DNA of 64,000 nt. Source: a bacterium (GTDB taxonomy: Bacteria > Patescibacteria > Paceibacteria > Moranbacterales > UBA1568). Location: the NCBI GenBank assembly GCA_021821305.1, contig JAKACP010000001.1, forward strand, positions 744,001-808,000, given 5' to 3'. The notes beneath the pieces were generated by a model. It searched no databases. It was not told where the DNA came from and was given only the letters and a program-made list of their open reading frames with translations. How positions within the stretch are numbered: the stretch's first letter is position 1; the number at the start of each line of letters is the position of its first letter. Positions 30,425 through 39,802 of this stretch are shown here, in pieces. A program made the translations under genes and the position numbers.

Positions 30425-32181
30425 ACGCCGCCTGTCCGTTCGGGGCATTCATGGAAAATCCTCGCCGTGCACGAGGCGCATATCTCGTGGCTCAGTTTCT
30501 TCCTCACGATCGCGGCGAGCGCTTCGCTCTTGGACGTGAAGATGTTCTCCTCGCCCAGGACATCGACATATCCGCCGCTCTCGAGCACTTCCAGGACGAC
30601 CGGATTCACGTTCGACAAGAAGAGATCGCCTCCCGCCTTCCGGAGACGTTCCGCGCGATGGACCAGCATGTCCGCGCCGGCAAGATCGATATGGCTGATC
30701 CCCGTACAGACCAGGAGTAGGAACTTCCTCCCCTTCCCGGCCGATTCCAATCTCAGGAATTCGCTTTCGACATGCTCCACCGAACCGAAAAAGAGCGAAC
30801 CGTCGATACGGACCGTCTCGAGCTGCGGACACAGCGGAAGATTTTCCACCACTGAGAACTTCCGTTTCGGATGTTCCGGGTCCGGAACGTATCTGACGAC
30901 GGCCGGACGGGCTGCCCGGCGGAGGTAGAGCGCGAGCGACAGGAGTATGCCGATGAAGATGGCGAACTCGAGTTCGATCAGAAGCGTGGAGACGAACGTC
31001 ACCAGAAGGAGCGCGGACTCGGATCGGCTCGCCTTCACGATCGAGCGGATGTGATGGAAGTCGACGAGACCCCACGCGACCAGGAACAATACCGCCGCCA
31101 TCACCGCGAGCGGCAGGAATGCCGCGAGCGGCGCCACGAACAGCACGATCACGGCGAGGAACACGGATGCGAACACGGAAGCGAGCGGCGTCTTGGCTCC
31201 CGCCTCGAAATTGAGTCCGCTCCGGTTGAAGGATCCGCTCGACGGATAGGCGGAAAAGAAGCTCCCGATCACATTGGAAGCGCCCTGCCCTATGAATTCC
31301 TGATTCCCGTCGATATGCTGGCCGGATTTCAGGCCGACGGCCCGCGCGATGGCGACCGCTTCGGTGAGCGCGAGGAGCGTGATCGCGAGCGCCGACGAGG
31401 AGAGCATCCCCACCGTCTCGAGATCGAGCTCGGGAAGCGACACGGGCGGCAGGGTCGCCGGGATACTGCCGACGGTCCGGATACCCGTCATCGCCGCGCC
31501 GTAATGTTCATTGAGGAAGAATCCGAGCACGCTTCCCGCGAGAATCGCCGGAATCATATACGGGATCCGCCGGAACCATGTCTTGACGGCGATACCGACC
31601 ACGAGCGTCACCGCGCCGACGAGCACGACGTACCAGTTCATGGAAGCGAGGTTCGTGAAGAAATAGTGCCACGTCTCGGAAAACGAACTTCCCTGCGGAA
31701 CCGCTATCCCGAAAAAATTCTTCACCTGGTTGGAGGCGATGAGAATAGCCGCGCCGGCGGTGAATCCGATCACGACCGTATGCGAGATGAAGTTCACGAG
31801 CGACCCGAGCTGCATCCATCCCATGATGAGCTGGATGGCACCGACCAAAAACGAGAGCGTGATCGCGAGGCCGACGTATTCGGCGCTTCCGACGGCCGCC
31901 ATCGGACTCACCGACGCGAAGACGACGAGCGAGATCGCGGTGGTCGGCCCGGAGACGAGGTGCCACGACGACCCCCAGAGCGCCGCGATGATGGCCGGGA
32001 CGATCGCGGAATAGAGACCGTACTCGGGAGGGAGCCCGGCGATCGTCGCGAAGGCCACGCCCTGCGGAAGGACGATGATCGCGCCGACCAGCCCCGCCAG
32101 GGTATCTTTGCGGAGCGAAAAACGGTTCACCTGCGACTTCCACGTCAGGAAAGGGAATATCTTGCTAAGACGCTGTTCCAT
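30421..32181 (-). CDS. SulP-family anion transporter with STAS domain
   Basis: A 586-residue membrane protein. The Sulfate_transp core (residues 20-415) includes the family signature LPPEYGLYSAIVPAIIAALWGSS-type segment near residue 50 and about 12-14 hydrophobic helices. A cytoplasmic STAS domain follows (about 455-565; RIDGSLFFGSVEHVE, CTGISHIDLAGADML). SulP proteins carry sulfate, bicarbonate or dicarboxylates; the substrate cannot be chosen from sequence. Two cysteines near the C-terminus (EICASCTARIFHEC) form a small extra tail. The start at 32181 has CCT-ATG context. It is the first gene of a pair with nth. Confidence 0.93.
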   Translation of the reverse strand: MEQRLSKIFPFLTWKSQVNRFSLRKDTLAGLVGAIIVLPQGVAFATIAGLPPEYGLYSAIVPAIIAALWGSSWHLVSGPTTAISLVVFASVSPMAAVGSAEYVGLAITLSFLVGAIQLIMGWMQLGSLVNFISHTVVIGFTAGAAILIASNQVKNFFGIAVPQGSSFSETWHYFFTNLASMNWYVVLVGAVTLVVGIAVKTWFRRIPYMIPAILAGSVLGFFLNEHYGAAMTGIRTVGSIPATLPPVSLPELDLETVGMLSSSALAITLLALTEAVAIARAVGLKSGQHIDGNQEFIGQGASNVIGSFFSAYPSSGSFNRSGLNFEAGAKTPLASVFASVFLAVIVLFVAPLAAFLPLAVMAAVLFLVAWGLVDFHHIRSIVKASRSESALLLVTFVSTLLIELEFAIFIGILLSLALYLRRAARPAVVRYVPDPEHPKRKFSVVENLPLCPQLETVRIDGSLFFGSVEHVESEFLRLESAGKGRKFLLLVCTGISHIDLAGADMLVHRAERLRKAGGDLFLSNVNPVVLEVLESGGYVDVLGEENIFTSKSEALAAIVRKKLSHEICASCTARIFHECPERTGGV

Positions 32182-32328
32182 AGGACAAAACATAAGAACA
32201 TCCGGTCAGGATGTACTGATACCTCCGAAGACTCGGCCGGAAAGAAAGCCGACGAACGAGGAAATCGTAGCGGAAATCGACGGATTTGTCCATGAAGGAC
32301 CATCCGAGGAGCGAACTCATTCCCCTCC

Positions 32329-32724
32329 CTATCGGGGACTCTCCAGTCTACGGATCATCTTCTTGATCTCCTCGAGATCCGCCTGCATGTCGCGGATTTC
32401 CGATTCGGCCTTCCTGTCGACGGCGAAATCCTGCGCCGCCTTGGCGCGGTCGCGTTCGGCGGTCCGGTTCTGGCTCATAAGGATGACCGGCGCCTGGAAC
32501 GCCGCCATCATGGACAGGAAGAGATTGAGCAGGATGAACGGATACGGATCCCAGTGCGCGATCGCACCGACGACATTCACGATCATCCAGATCACGAGCA
32601 GTCCCATGAGAGTGAGGATGAACGTCCAACTCCCGGCCCATTTCGTGAGCGTGTCCGCCGCCTTCTGTCCGGGCGTTCTCCGCCTCCGGTCCACGTCGCC
32701 GTTTTTTCTCTGCTCCTGTGACAT
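32329..32724 (-). CDS. DUF1003 membrane protein
   Basis: A 131-residue protein with two transmembrane helices (WTFILTLMGLLVIWMIVNVV and FILLNLFLSMMAAFQAPVIL) and the DUF1003 signature HWDPYPFILLNL...PVILMSQNR. A basic N-terminus and a C-terminal helix flank them (ESEIRDMQADLEEIKKMI). The function of DUF1003 is not established. The start at 32724 (MSQEQRKNG) follows a TGCTACAAT extended -10 box by about 30 bp, just after the terminator of the tRNA-Ala gene. A heptad-repeat relative lies at 12672-13214. Confidence 0.88.
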   Translation of the reverse strand: MSQEQRKNGDVDRRRRTPGQKAADTLTKWAGSWTFILTLMGLLVIWMIVNVVGAIAHWDPYPFILLNLFLSMMAAFQAPVILMSQNRTAERDRAKAAQDFAVDRKAESEIRDMQADLEEIKKMIRRLESPR

Positions 32725-32755
32725 ATGTTTTTCGGATGAAAGAAGGATCGATATC

Positions 32756-32764
32756 ATTGTAGCA
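32756..32764 (-). promoter_or_regulatory. Extended -10 promoter of the DUF1003 gene
   Basis: TGCTACAAT on the minus strand, the same extended -10 wording found before trpS. Confidence 0.6.
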
Positions 32765-32765
32765 T

Positions 32766-32791
32766 GAAAAAACGGGACTGAGCCCGTTTTC
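32766..32791 (-). terminator. Terminator of tRNA-Ala
   Basis: Stem AAAACGGG/CCCGTTTT with a 6-nt loop and a six-T tract on the minus strand. Confidence 0.9.
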
Positions 32792-32801
32792 ATCATATTC
32801 G

Positions 32802-32874
32802 TGGACCGTACAGGATTCGAACCTGCGACCCCCGCATTGCAAATGCGGTGCTCTACCAACTGAGCTAACGGCCC
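32802..32874 (-). tRNA. tRNA-Ala (TGC)
   Basis: 73 nt without CCA. Acceptor GGGCCGT/ACGGTCC, anticodon stem CCGCA/TGCGG with loop TTTGCAA, T-stem GCAGG/CCTGT. It has its own terminator. Confidence 0.95.
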
Positions 32875-32929
32875 ATCTTCGAACGGATATTTCGCTTCAG
32901 CATCCTAGCGAAAAGCCCGGGTTTTGTCT

Positions 32930-34066
32930 ATGCTGGAAAATGAACCCGTCGAAACTCCTTTCACTATGGATGGAAATATCTACTGGCACTCGTTCCTCAG
33001 GACACCCGGTCTCGGACAGCAGGGCCTCCGTCTCCTCGCGGAACATTTCGGGGACGGTGAAGCGGCATGGAACGCCGACGCGGAGGCGTACCGCGAAGCC
33101 GGTGTCAGCGAGACACTCGTCCGAAAAATGATGGAAACGAAACGCTCCGTTTCTCCGGAAACGGAATACGGACTCCTCTCCGAGGCGGACATCGATATCA
33201 TCGCCGACACCGATCCGGAATTCCCCGCGCTCCTTCGGGAAATCCCACGGCCGCCGTTCCTCCTCTATACGAGAGGAACGATCAAGGATTGGAACACGCG
33301 CAGATGCGTCTCGATCGTCGGATCGCGCAAATACACGAATTACGGCCGACAGGCCGCGGAGCACATCGCCGAGGGACTCGCGCACGCCGGATTCACCGTG
33401 GTGTCCGGACTCGCGTTCGGCATCGACCGGATCGCCCATGAGGCGGCCTTGCGTGCCGGCGGCGAGACCGTAGCCGTGCTCGCCGACAGCCTCGACGACC
33501 GGTCGATCGCGCCGCAATCACACCTCGCGCTCGCCCGAGAAGTCACGCGACAGGGGTCGCTCCTCTCCGAATACCCGCCCGTGACCGCCGCCAGCCCCTG
33601 GTTCTTTCCGGCGCGCAACCGCTTCATCGCGGGAATCTCCCTCGGAACCGTCGTCATCGAGGCAGCCGAGAAGAGCGGGTCGCTCATCACGGCCTCGCTC
33701 GCGCTCGATTTCGACCGCGACGTGTTCGCGGTCCCGGGATCGATCTTCTCGCCCGCCTCATCCGGCACGAACGAGCTCATCCGAAACGGCGCCACCATCG
33801 TCAGGAACATCTCCGACATCATCGGGGAATTCTCGCCCGTTCCGGGCCCGCTCCGCCTCTTCGAGGAGGCTGTCCCCGCCCTCCCGGGAAACCTGTCCCG
33901 CGACGAGGAAACCGTCTTCCGGCTCCTTTCCCACGAAGCCCTCGCAGTTGACGAAATCATCAAATCGTCGCATCTTGGAGCAAGCGCCGCGAGTTCGGCG
34001 ATCACGATGCTCGAGCTGAAAGGCCTCGCGAAGAACATCGGAAGGAACCATTATATAAGGACATAA
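32930..34066 (+). CDS. dprA: DNA-processing protein DprA (RecA loader in transformation)
   Basis: A 378-residue protein from the ATG at 32930. The Rossmann-like DprA domain (about residues 115-315) contains VSIVGSRKYTNYG, VVSGLAFGIDRIAHEAAL, and LSEYPP followed by FPARNRFIAG. A C-terminal winged helix (about 320-378) follows the usual plan. DprA protects incoming single-stranded DNA and loads RecA; with the type IV pilus genes in this window it suggests natural DNA uptake, which is inference. The start is uncertain: 32966 is another possible ATG, and neither has a Shine-Dalgarno site. It is followed by topA, a common pairing. Confidence 0.93.
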   Translation: MLENEPVETPFTMDGNIYWHSFLRTPGLGQQGLRLLAEHFGDGEAAWNADAEAYREAGVSETLVRKMMETKRSVSPETEYGLLSEADIDIIADTDPEFPALLREIPRPPFLLYTRGTIKDWNTRRCVSIVGSRKYTNYGRQAAEHIAEGLAHAGFTVVSGLAFGIDRIAHEAALRAGGETVAVLADSLDDRSIAPQSHLALAREVTRQGSLLSEYPPVTAASPWFFPARNRFIAGISLGTVVIEAAEKSGSLITASLALDFDRDVFAVPGSIFSPASSGTNELIRNGATIVRNISDIIGEFSPVPGPLRLFEEAVPALPGNLSRDEETVFRLLSHEALAVDEIIKSSHLGASAASSAITMLELKGLAKNIGRNHYIRT

Positions 34067-34158
34067 ACATAAAAACAGGTGACGATAAACAAAAGAACGT
34101 GCCGGATCCGACCCTGTCCGCTCTTGTGTCGATCGTTGTCCGCTAACCGCTGACTGCC
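34067..34158. repeat. Short-word spacer between dprA and topA
   Basis: The 92-bp junction is made of repeated words: ATAAACATAAAAACA and ATAAACAAAAG on the left, GTCCGC...GTCGATCG...GTCCGC and CCGCTAACCGCTGACTGCC on the right. No gene or terminator is seen. It resembles the other junction spacers in style. Confidence 0.5.
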
Positions 34159-36345
34159 ATGAAACTCCTCGTCGTCGAGTCGCCATCGAAGGCCAAGACC
34201 ATCAACAAATATCTCGGGAAGGACTACACGGTCGTCGCGTCCGTCGGCCATGTCCGCGATCTCCCGAAATCGAACAGGAACGCCATCGACATCGAGGGCG
34301 GTTTCGTGCCGCGCTACGAGGTGAGCCCCGGCAAGGAAAAGGTCATCCGCGAGATATCCGCGCTCGCCAAGAAGGCGGACGAGATCTACCTCGCGACCGA
34401 CCCCGACCGCGAAGGCGAAGCGATCGCCTGGCATGTCGCCGACGCCTGCAGGATCAAGGATCCGCGGCGCGTCCTCTTCTACGAGATCACGAAGAGCGGC
34501 GTCGAGACGGCGCTCCGCGAACCTCGTCCGCTCGACGAGAACCTCCGTCGCGCCCAGGAAGCCCGGCGCATCCTCGACCGTCTCGTCGGCTACGACCTCT
34601 CCGGGCTCATCTGGAAGAAGGTCCGCTACGGACTCTCCGCCGGCCGCGTCCAGTCCCCCGCGCTCCACATCATCGCGGAGCGAGAGCGCGAGATCACGGC
34701 GTTCATCCCGGAAATCTATTCCGTATTCTCCGCCGAATGTTCGACGAAGGGATCGGGAACGCTCACGCTTCTCCACACGACGAAACCGCGCCCGCAATCG
34801 GAACGCGAGGCGGTCCTCAAGGAAACCGAGGCGATCCTCTCGATCGCGCGGGAGCAGGATTGGGAAGTCGTCGACGTGAAGGAGACCGAGGCCCTGCGGC
34901 ACCCGTCGCCCCCGTTCACGACCTCGACCCTGCAGCAGTCGGCGAGCTCACGGCTCGGCATGTCGCCGTCGCGGACCATGCGCGTCGCCCAGAAACTCTA
35001 CGAGGCGGGACACATCACCTATATGCGGACCGACTCGGTCACGCTCTCGTCCGACGCGATCGCGGACATCGCCGCCGAGGTGAAAAAGTCCTTCGGGGAG
35101 AACTACCTCGAGACACGGCAGTTCAAGACGAAGTCGAAAAACGCCCAGGAGGCGCACGAAGCCGTACGGCCGACGGACTTCGGCACGATACCGAAACTCG
35201 CAGGCGAGGAACAGAAACTCTATTCCCTCATCCGCACCCGCGCGATCGCCTCGCAGATGAAGTCGGCACAGCTCCTGCGGACGAAAGTCACCGCGAACAC
35301 CGTCGACCGGACACTCCCCGATTTCACTGCGACCGGATCGCGTCTCACGTTCGACGGATGGCTCGCGCTCGACAAGGCGGCCCGCAGCGACGACATCGAG
35401 CTCCCCGAGGCCAAGACGGGCGAAGCGCTCACGCTCAAGGATATCACCGTCGAGGAGAAACGGACGGAACCGCCGAAACGCTACTCCGAGGCCGGACTCG
35501 TCAAGGAGCTGGAGAAGCGCGGGATCGGACGCCCGTCCACCTACGCCTCGATCATCAAGACCATCATCGACCGCGGCTACGTCGAGAAGGAAGGCCGATC
35601 GCTCAAGGCGACCGAGACCGGCGATGTCGTCGATTCGTTCCTCTCCGAGCATTTTCCCGACGTGGTCTCCGACACGCTGACCGCGGACATGGAAAACAAG
35701 CTCGACGAGATCGCTCGAGGCGAACGCGAATACGCGAAGACGCTCGGAGATTTCTATACGCCGTTCGCGAAAGAAGTGAAGGAGAAAGACAAATCGACCG
35801 GGAAAGCGACCCACCTCGGTGAGGCCGACGCCGCTCACGTCTGCCCGAAATGCGGGTCGTCCATGGTCATCAAGCTCGGCCGCTCCGGGAAATTCCTTTC
35901 CTGCGCGAAGTACCCGGAGTGCGACGGAGCCCTCACGATCGAGGGAAACGTGATCGAGGGGCCGAAGGCGACCGGCGAGAAATGTCCCGAGTGCGGTGGA
36001 GACCTCGTCGAACGGACCGGACGCTACGGCAAGTTCGTCTCCTGCGGAAACTACCCGAAATGCAAATACATCAAGAAGGACGACCCGGCCAATCCGATGA
36101 ACGGAACGGGCGTGAAATGCCCGGTCTGCAAGGAAGGCGAGATGGTCGAGAAGAAGGGGCGCTTCGGCATCTTCTACGCCTGCTCCAACTATCCGAAATG
36201 CCGGCACGCGATCAAGGCCAAGCCCACCGGGAAACTCTGCGATCTCTGCGGATCGCTCATGATGGAAGGGACGAAAACGATACCGGACCGATGCAGCAGC
36301 AAAACGTGCCCCAACCACAATCCTCATAAGCTACAAAAGTCCTAA
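34159..36345 (+). CDS. topA: DNA topoisomerase I
   Basis: A 728-residue type IA topoisomerase. The TOPRIM domain opens at residue 5 (VVESPSKAKT) with TDPDREGEAIAWH near 77. The active-site tyrosine is in HITYMRTDSVTL near 293, and the core continues to about 560. The C-terminus carries three intact zinc ribbons (CPKCGSSM...CAKYPEC, CPECGGDL...CGNYPKC, CPVCKEGE...CSNYPKC) and a fourth, divergent one (CDLCGSLM...CSSKTC). It relaxes negative supercoils. The start ATG at 34159 directly follows the dprA-topA spacer with no Shine-Dalgarno site. Normal length for the family. Confidence 0.96.
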   Translation: MKLLVVESPSKAKTINKYLGKDYTVVASVGHVRDLPKSNRNAIDIEGGFVPRYEVSPGKEKVIREISALAKKADEIYLATDPDREGEAIAWHVADACRIKDPRRVLFYEITKSGVETALREPRPLDENLRRAQEARRILDRLVGYDLSGLIWKKVRYGLSAGRVQSPALHIIAEREREITAFIPEIYSVFSAECSTKGSGTLTLLHTTKPRPQSEREAVLKETEAILSIAREQDWEVVDVKETEALRHPSPPFTTSTLQQSASSRLGMSPSRTMRVAQKLYEAGHITYMRTDSVTLSSDAIADIAAEVKKSFGENYLETRQFKTKSKNAQEAHEAVRPTDFGTIPKLAGEEQKLYSLIRTRAIASQMKSAQLLRTKVTANTVDRTLPDFTATGSRLTFDGWLALDKAARSDDIELPEAKTGEALTLKDITVEEKRTEPPKRYSEAGLVKELEKRGIGRPSTYASIIKTIIDRGYVEKEGRSLKATETGDVVDSFLSEHFPDVVSDTLTADMENKLDEIARGEREYAKTLGDFYTPFAKEVKEKDKSTGKATHLGEADAAHVCPKCGSSMVIKLGRSGKFLSCAKYPECDGALTIEGNVIEGPKATGEKCPECGGDLVERTGRYGKFVSCGNYPKCKYIKKDDPANPMNGTGVKCPVCKEGEMVEKKGRFGIFYACSNYPKCRHAIKAKPTGKLCDLCGSLMMEGTKTIPDRCSSKTCPNHNPHKLQKS

Positions 36346-36352
36346 TCATTCA

Positions 36353-36402
36353 CCCTGTGTAATCCGGCTCTGCCGGTCCGCCTTTGGCGGAATTACACAG
36401 GG
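36353..36402. repeat. Perfect 50-bp three-way-junction palindrome
   Basis: CCCTGTGTAAT (36353-36363) pairs perfectly with ATTACACAGGG (36392-36402). The 28 bp between them are two perfect hairpins placed end to end: CCGGC-TCT-GCCGG (36364-36376) and TCCGCC-TTT-GGCGGA (36377-36391). Apart from the two 3-nt loops no base is unpaired. It begins 7 bp after the topA stop codon. It lacks a T-tract, so it is not a standard terminator. Confidence 0.95.
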
Positions 36403-36487
36403 CAAGCCCTCACCAAGAAGACGGCATGATCATCGGATGCGGCATACGGAGCCGCCGGCGTGCTTGAGAAAAAGACCTTCTCCACAA

Positions 36488-36520
36488 AAAACGCCCGTCC
36501 GATACCGGAAGGGCGTTTTC
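36488..36520 (-). terminator. Intrinsic terminator of the 36552-37334 pilin gene
   Basis: AAAACGCCC/GGGCGTTTT with an inner TCCG/CGGA pairing; T-tracts exist on both strands so it may work for topA as well. Confidence 0.9.
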
Positions 36521-36551
36521 CATCATGGCATTCCGACGGCTATCGTCGCTC

Positions 36552-37334
36552 CTAGCGATACACCGACACGCTCACGAGCCGATGATCGGATGTGCCGTAA
36601 AAATCCGAGTTGGTGTAGATCTTCACGTAACTCGCATCGACATCGGGAGTGTCCGACCCGGTCTCATTGTCCACCGAGGCGATACACCCGTAGTTGTTCA
36701 GGTTTTTCCTCGAACAGGTGGCAAAGGCCGCGAAGTCCGAATCCGACAGATTCGATTGGAAGTTTATCTTGTATCGTCCGGCTGCGGTACGTTCTACGCT
36801 CGAGACATTGTAGCTGGCACGGATCGAGCACATGCCACCAGGGCAGGATGTCCCGTCGAAGTTCACCCACGCCTTCGCTTGGCCGTCCGTCGCCTGCGCC
36901 ACCGCCACTTCCACCGCCCGCGCAGTGGATCCGGCGATACCCTCGGATTTGATCTTGACCACGCGATCTCGCCAGTTCGTGGCTGTACAGTCCGTGAAGA
37001 CCGTCGTCTCATCCTCGTAGAAAGCGACCTTCGCGGTCCCGCCCGCGGCATTGAAGGTGATCGTGCCGGCACTGCAGGAAGTGCCGAGGTTTCCGGCGAG
37101 CGCATCGAGGCTTCCTGGGCTGACCTTGTAGATCTGGTAGAGCACCTCCTCCACCCCGGAATCCGCCACCTGGAAGGAGCGGGCGGAACTGCCGGTGGAG
37201 AGCGAGGCTTTGCGGTCGAGGAGGGCCGTGGAGAGGATCGTGAGCGAGGTCACGAGGAGGATCGAGAGGATGAGAAGGGAAAAGACGAGTACGGAGCCTT
37301 TGGGGAGAACCTTGGAGAAACGGGCGGTTTTCAT
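36552..37334 (-). CDS. PilX-like type IV pilus minor pilin / assembly protein
   Basis: A 260-residue protein. The N-terminus (KGSVLVFSLLILSILLVTSLTIL) is a single membrane helix followed by FQVADSGVEEVLYQIYK, the PilX N-terminal layout with the (A/S)DSG motif. The soluble head has six cysteines, for example in GTSCSAGT, FTDCTATN and CPGGMCS, consistent with disulfide-bonded extracellular domains. It is monocistronic, away from the pilC operon at 2 kb. A TGGTATATT extended -10 box lies about 30 bp upstream. It is a second PilX-type protein besides the one at the left edge. Its role in pilus tip assembly is inferred. Confidence 0.8.
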   Translation of the reverse strand: MKTARFSKVLPKGSVLVFSLLILSILLVTSLTILSTALLDRKASLSTGSSARSFQVADSGVEEVLYQIYKVSPGSLDALAGNLGTSCSAGTITFNAAGGTAKVAFYEDETTVFTDCTATNWRDRVVKIKSEGIAGSTARAVEVAVAQATDGQAKAWVNFDGTSCPGGMCSIRASYNVSSVERTAAGRYKINFQSNLSDSDFAAFATCSRKNLNNYGCIASVDNETGSDTPDVDASYVKIYTNSDFYGTSDHRLVSVSVYR

Positions 37335-37362
37335 AATCGTATTTACTCAATTATTTGTCCTC

Positions 37363-37371
37363 AATATACCA
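37363..37371 (-). promoter_or_regulatory. Extended -10 promoter of the 36552-37334 gene
   Basis: TGGTATATT on the minus strand, 28 bp before the ATG at 37334. Confidence 0.6.
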
Positions 37372-37472
37372 CAAAAATCGGAATTTCGATATCAGGCTCC
37401 CAAGTAAAAGACCAGACATCTCGTCGCCTGGTCCTTATCCGCTCATCCGACATGCATAACCCGCTCCGTCCC

Positions 37473-38885
37473 TTATACCGTCCGCACCATGAGGAGATTG
37501 GTCCCGCCTCGCTGTCCGAACGGCACGCCGGCGGATACCACGAAGCGATCCCCCTTCTTGGCGAGTTTTTCCTTGACGAGGATATTTTTCGTGCGCTCCA
37601 TGACTTGGCTCGTATATTTGAACGGGGCCACGTGGTAGCCGTAGCATCCGTAAGAGAGGCAGACACGGCGTATGGCGTAATCCCAGGGAGTGAAGACGAT
37701 GATCGGCTGACTCGGACGATACCGGGATACGGATCGCGGAGTGAAACCGGACTCAGTGAGCGCGACGATGACCTTGGCATTCGTCTCACGCGCTACCGCT
37801 ACGACCGCCTCGCTCACCGATTCGGCGATCGAATCGAGGCCGAGCGCGTCATCGCGCGACAACGGACGACGGAACGGTTCGGCTTCGACCGTCTCGGCGA
37901 CCCGCGCCATCGTGGCGACCGCCTCGACCGGGAATTCCCCGAGCGTCGTCTCCTCGGAGAGCATGACGGCGTCCGTCCCGTCGAGGATGGCGTTGGCGAT
38001 ATCGTTGACTTCGGCACGCGTCGGCACCGGCGCGTGTATCATCGATTCGAGCATCTGCGTCGCGACGATGACCGGCTTGCCGAGTTCGCGCGCCATGTGG
38101 ACGATCCGCTTCTGGAGGAGCGGTACCTGCTCCATCGGCATCTCGACCGCGAGATCGCCGCGCGCGACCATCACGCCGTCCGCCGCGAGAAGGATCCCGT
38201 CGAGATTCTCGATCGCCTGCTCGGTCTCGATCTTGGCGATGATCAGCGCTTTGGACTTTTTCTTGTTCAGGATCGCACGGAGTTCGTGCACGTCCTCGGC
38301 CCGCCGCACGAAGGAAAGCGCCACGAAATCGACCTCCTGCGAAAGGCCGAACTCGAGATCCTTCCGGTCCTTGGCGGTGAGTGAACTTATCTTCAGCTCG
38401 GTCCCCGGCAGGTTGACACCCCGGCGGCCCTTGGTCTCCCCTCCGACGACGATCCGGCAGTGGATATCGGTCCCGGACACCTTGAGCACCTCGAGTTTCT
38501 TCTTGCCGTCGTCGAGCAGGATGAATTTTCCGGGCTTGATCTCCTTGGGGAGCGCCGCATAGTTCACGAACGCCCGATGCTCGTCACCAACGCACTTCTT
38601 GGTCGTCAGCGTGAAGTCGTCGCCGTTTTTGAGCATGACACGATCCTGATAGAAATCCCCGATACGGATCTTCGGCCCCGAGAGATCCTGGAGTATCGCG
38701 ATCGGCGTCTTCAGCCGTTTCGAGACCTTTCGGACGATACCGAGGGACCGAGTATGCTCCTCATGGCTCCCATGGGAGAAATTGAGCCTGGCCACGTTGA
38801 GCCCGGCCGACACCATTTTCGAGAATACCGCCTCGTCGGCCGATACCGGTCCGATCGTCGCGACGATCTTGGTCTTTTTCAACAT
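37473..38885 (-). CDS. pyk: Pyruvate kinase
   Basis: A 470-residue enzyme. It converts phosphoenolpyruvate and ADP to pyruvate and ATP. The barrel opens MLKKTKIVATIGP, contains ARLNFSHGSHEEH, the active-site segment IIAKIETEQAIENLDGIL (catalytic Lys) and VMVARGDLAVEMP, then the MLESMI and EVNDIANAILDGTDAVMLS motifs. The C-terminal allosteric domain ends VPFGQRGGTNLLMV. The start at 38885 (MLKKTK) is the family standard; an upstream in-frame extension has no support. It follows the metal ABC transporter genes after 89 bp. Glycolysis in a fermentative cell. Confidence 0.96.
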   Translation of the reverse strand: MLKKTKIVATIGPVSADEAVFSKMVSAGLNVARLNFSHGSHEEHTRSLGIVRKVSKRLKTPIAILQDLSGPKIRIGDFYQDRVMLKNGDDFTLTTKKCVGDEHRAFVNYAALPKEIKPGKFILLDDGKKKLEVLKVSGTDIHCRIVVGGETKGRRGVNLPGTELKISSLTAKDRKDLEFGLSQEVDFVALSFVRRAEDVHELRAILNKKKSKALIIAKIETEQAIENLDGILLAADGVMVARGDLAVEMPMEQVPLLQKRIVHMARELGKPVIVATQMLESMIHAPVPTRAEVNDIANAILDGTDAVMLSEETTLGEFPVEAVATMARVAETVEAEPFRRPLSRDDALGLDSIAESVSEAVVAVARETNAKVIVALTESGFTPRSVSRYRPSQPIIVFTPWDYAIRRVCLSYGCYGYHVAPFKYTSQVMERTKNILVKEKLAKKGDRFVVSAGVPFGQRGGTNLLMVRTV

Positions 38886-38974
38886 AGATACGATTAAGTG
38901 ATTATCCTGGATACCGGAGACGCGCCATGGAGGAATATACCCCGTTCGAGCGCCGAAAGCAAGACTCGGTCGGC

Positions 38975-39799
38975 TCATCGGAGGATCCGGAACAGCTTGC
39001 CGATCGCGAGCGCCGCGACGAACAACGCCCCGGCGGAGAGCACGATCGTCCCACCGGACGGGAGATCGAACGCGTAGGACAGGAAAAATCCGATGAGGAA
39101 CGCCGTGATCGAGAATCCGATCGAAAGCAGTATCGTCGTGCGGAACCCCCTTCCGAACTGGAGCGCCGAGAGCACCGGTATCACCATGAGCGCTCCGAGG
39201 AGAAGCACGCCGACGATCTGGAGCGAGGCGGCCGCGGTGAGCGCGGTGAGGCCCACGAAGGCGGTATTCACGAGCCCGACCCGGACACCCGACACCTTCG
39301 CGAGATCCTCGTCGAGCGAGAGCAGGAACAGCGGCCGGTAGAATCGGAAGAAAAATAGCAGGGCCGCGATGGCGAGCCCCGCGAGGAACAGGAGTTCGGC
39401 CTCCGACACCGTCGCGAGACTCCCGAAGAGGTAGCTCATGAGATTGACGTTGGAGACGCCGGAAAGCGACACGATCACGACCGCGGCCGCGAGACTCACC
39501 GAGAGGAACAGCACGAGCACCGCTTCCGTCATGACGCGCCCCGACAAGCGGAGGCGATCCACCCCGAGCGCCGCGAGAAGCGAGACGGCCACCGCACCGA
39601 CCGCAGGCGATATCCCGAAGAAGATCGATCCGGCGACCCCGAGAAGCGAGACATGCGCGAGCGTGTCCGCGAGGAACGAGAGCCTGCGGACGACGAGGAA
39701 CATGCCGACCGCCGGCGCGAGCACCGAGATCACGAGGCCCGCGGAAAACGCCCGGGCGAGAAAATCATATTGGAAGAGGTCCTGTATGAGCATATACAT
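38975..39799 (-). CDS. znuB: Metal ABC transporter permease (ZnuB/MntB family)
   Basis: A 274-residue integral membrane protein with about eight helices and the ABC-3 family pattern (FLVVRRLSFLADTLAHVSLLG near residue 35, ALTAAASLQIVGVLLLGALMVIP near 190). It forms the channel for zinc or manganese uptake together with the ATPase whose stop codon is three bases upstream and the binding protein before that. Fur-type regulation is suggested by the first gene of the operon. Zn versus Mn cannot be told from sequence. Confidence 0.9.
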   Translation of the reverse strand: MYMLIQDLFQYDFLARAFSAGLVISVLAPAVGMFLVVRRLSFLADTLAHVSLLGVAGSIFFGISPAVGAVAVSLLAALGVDRLRLSGRVMTEAVLVLFLSVSLAAAVVIVSLSGVSNVNLMSYLFGSLATVSEAELLFLAGLAIAALLFFFRFYRPLFLLSLDEDLAKVSGVRVGLVNTAFVGLTALTAAASLQIVGVLLLGALMVIPVLSALQFGRGFRTTILLSIGFSITAFLIGFFLSYAFDLPSGGTIVLSAGALFVAALAIGKLFRILR

Positions 39800-39802
39800 A
39801 TG

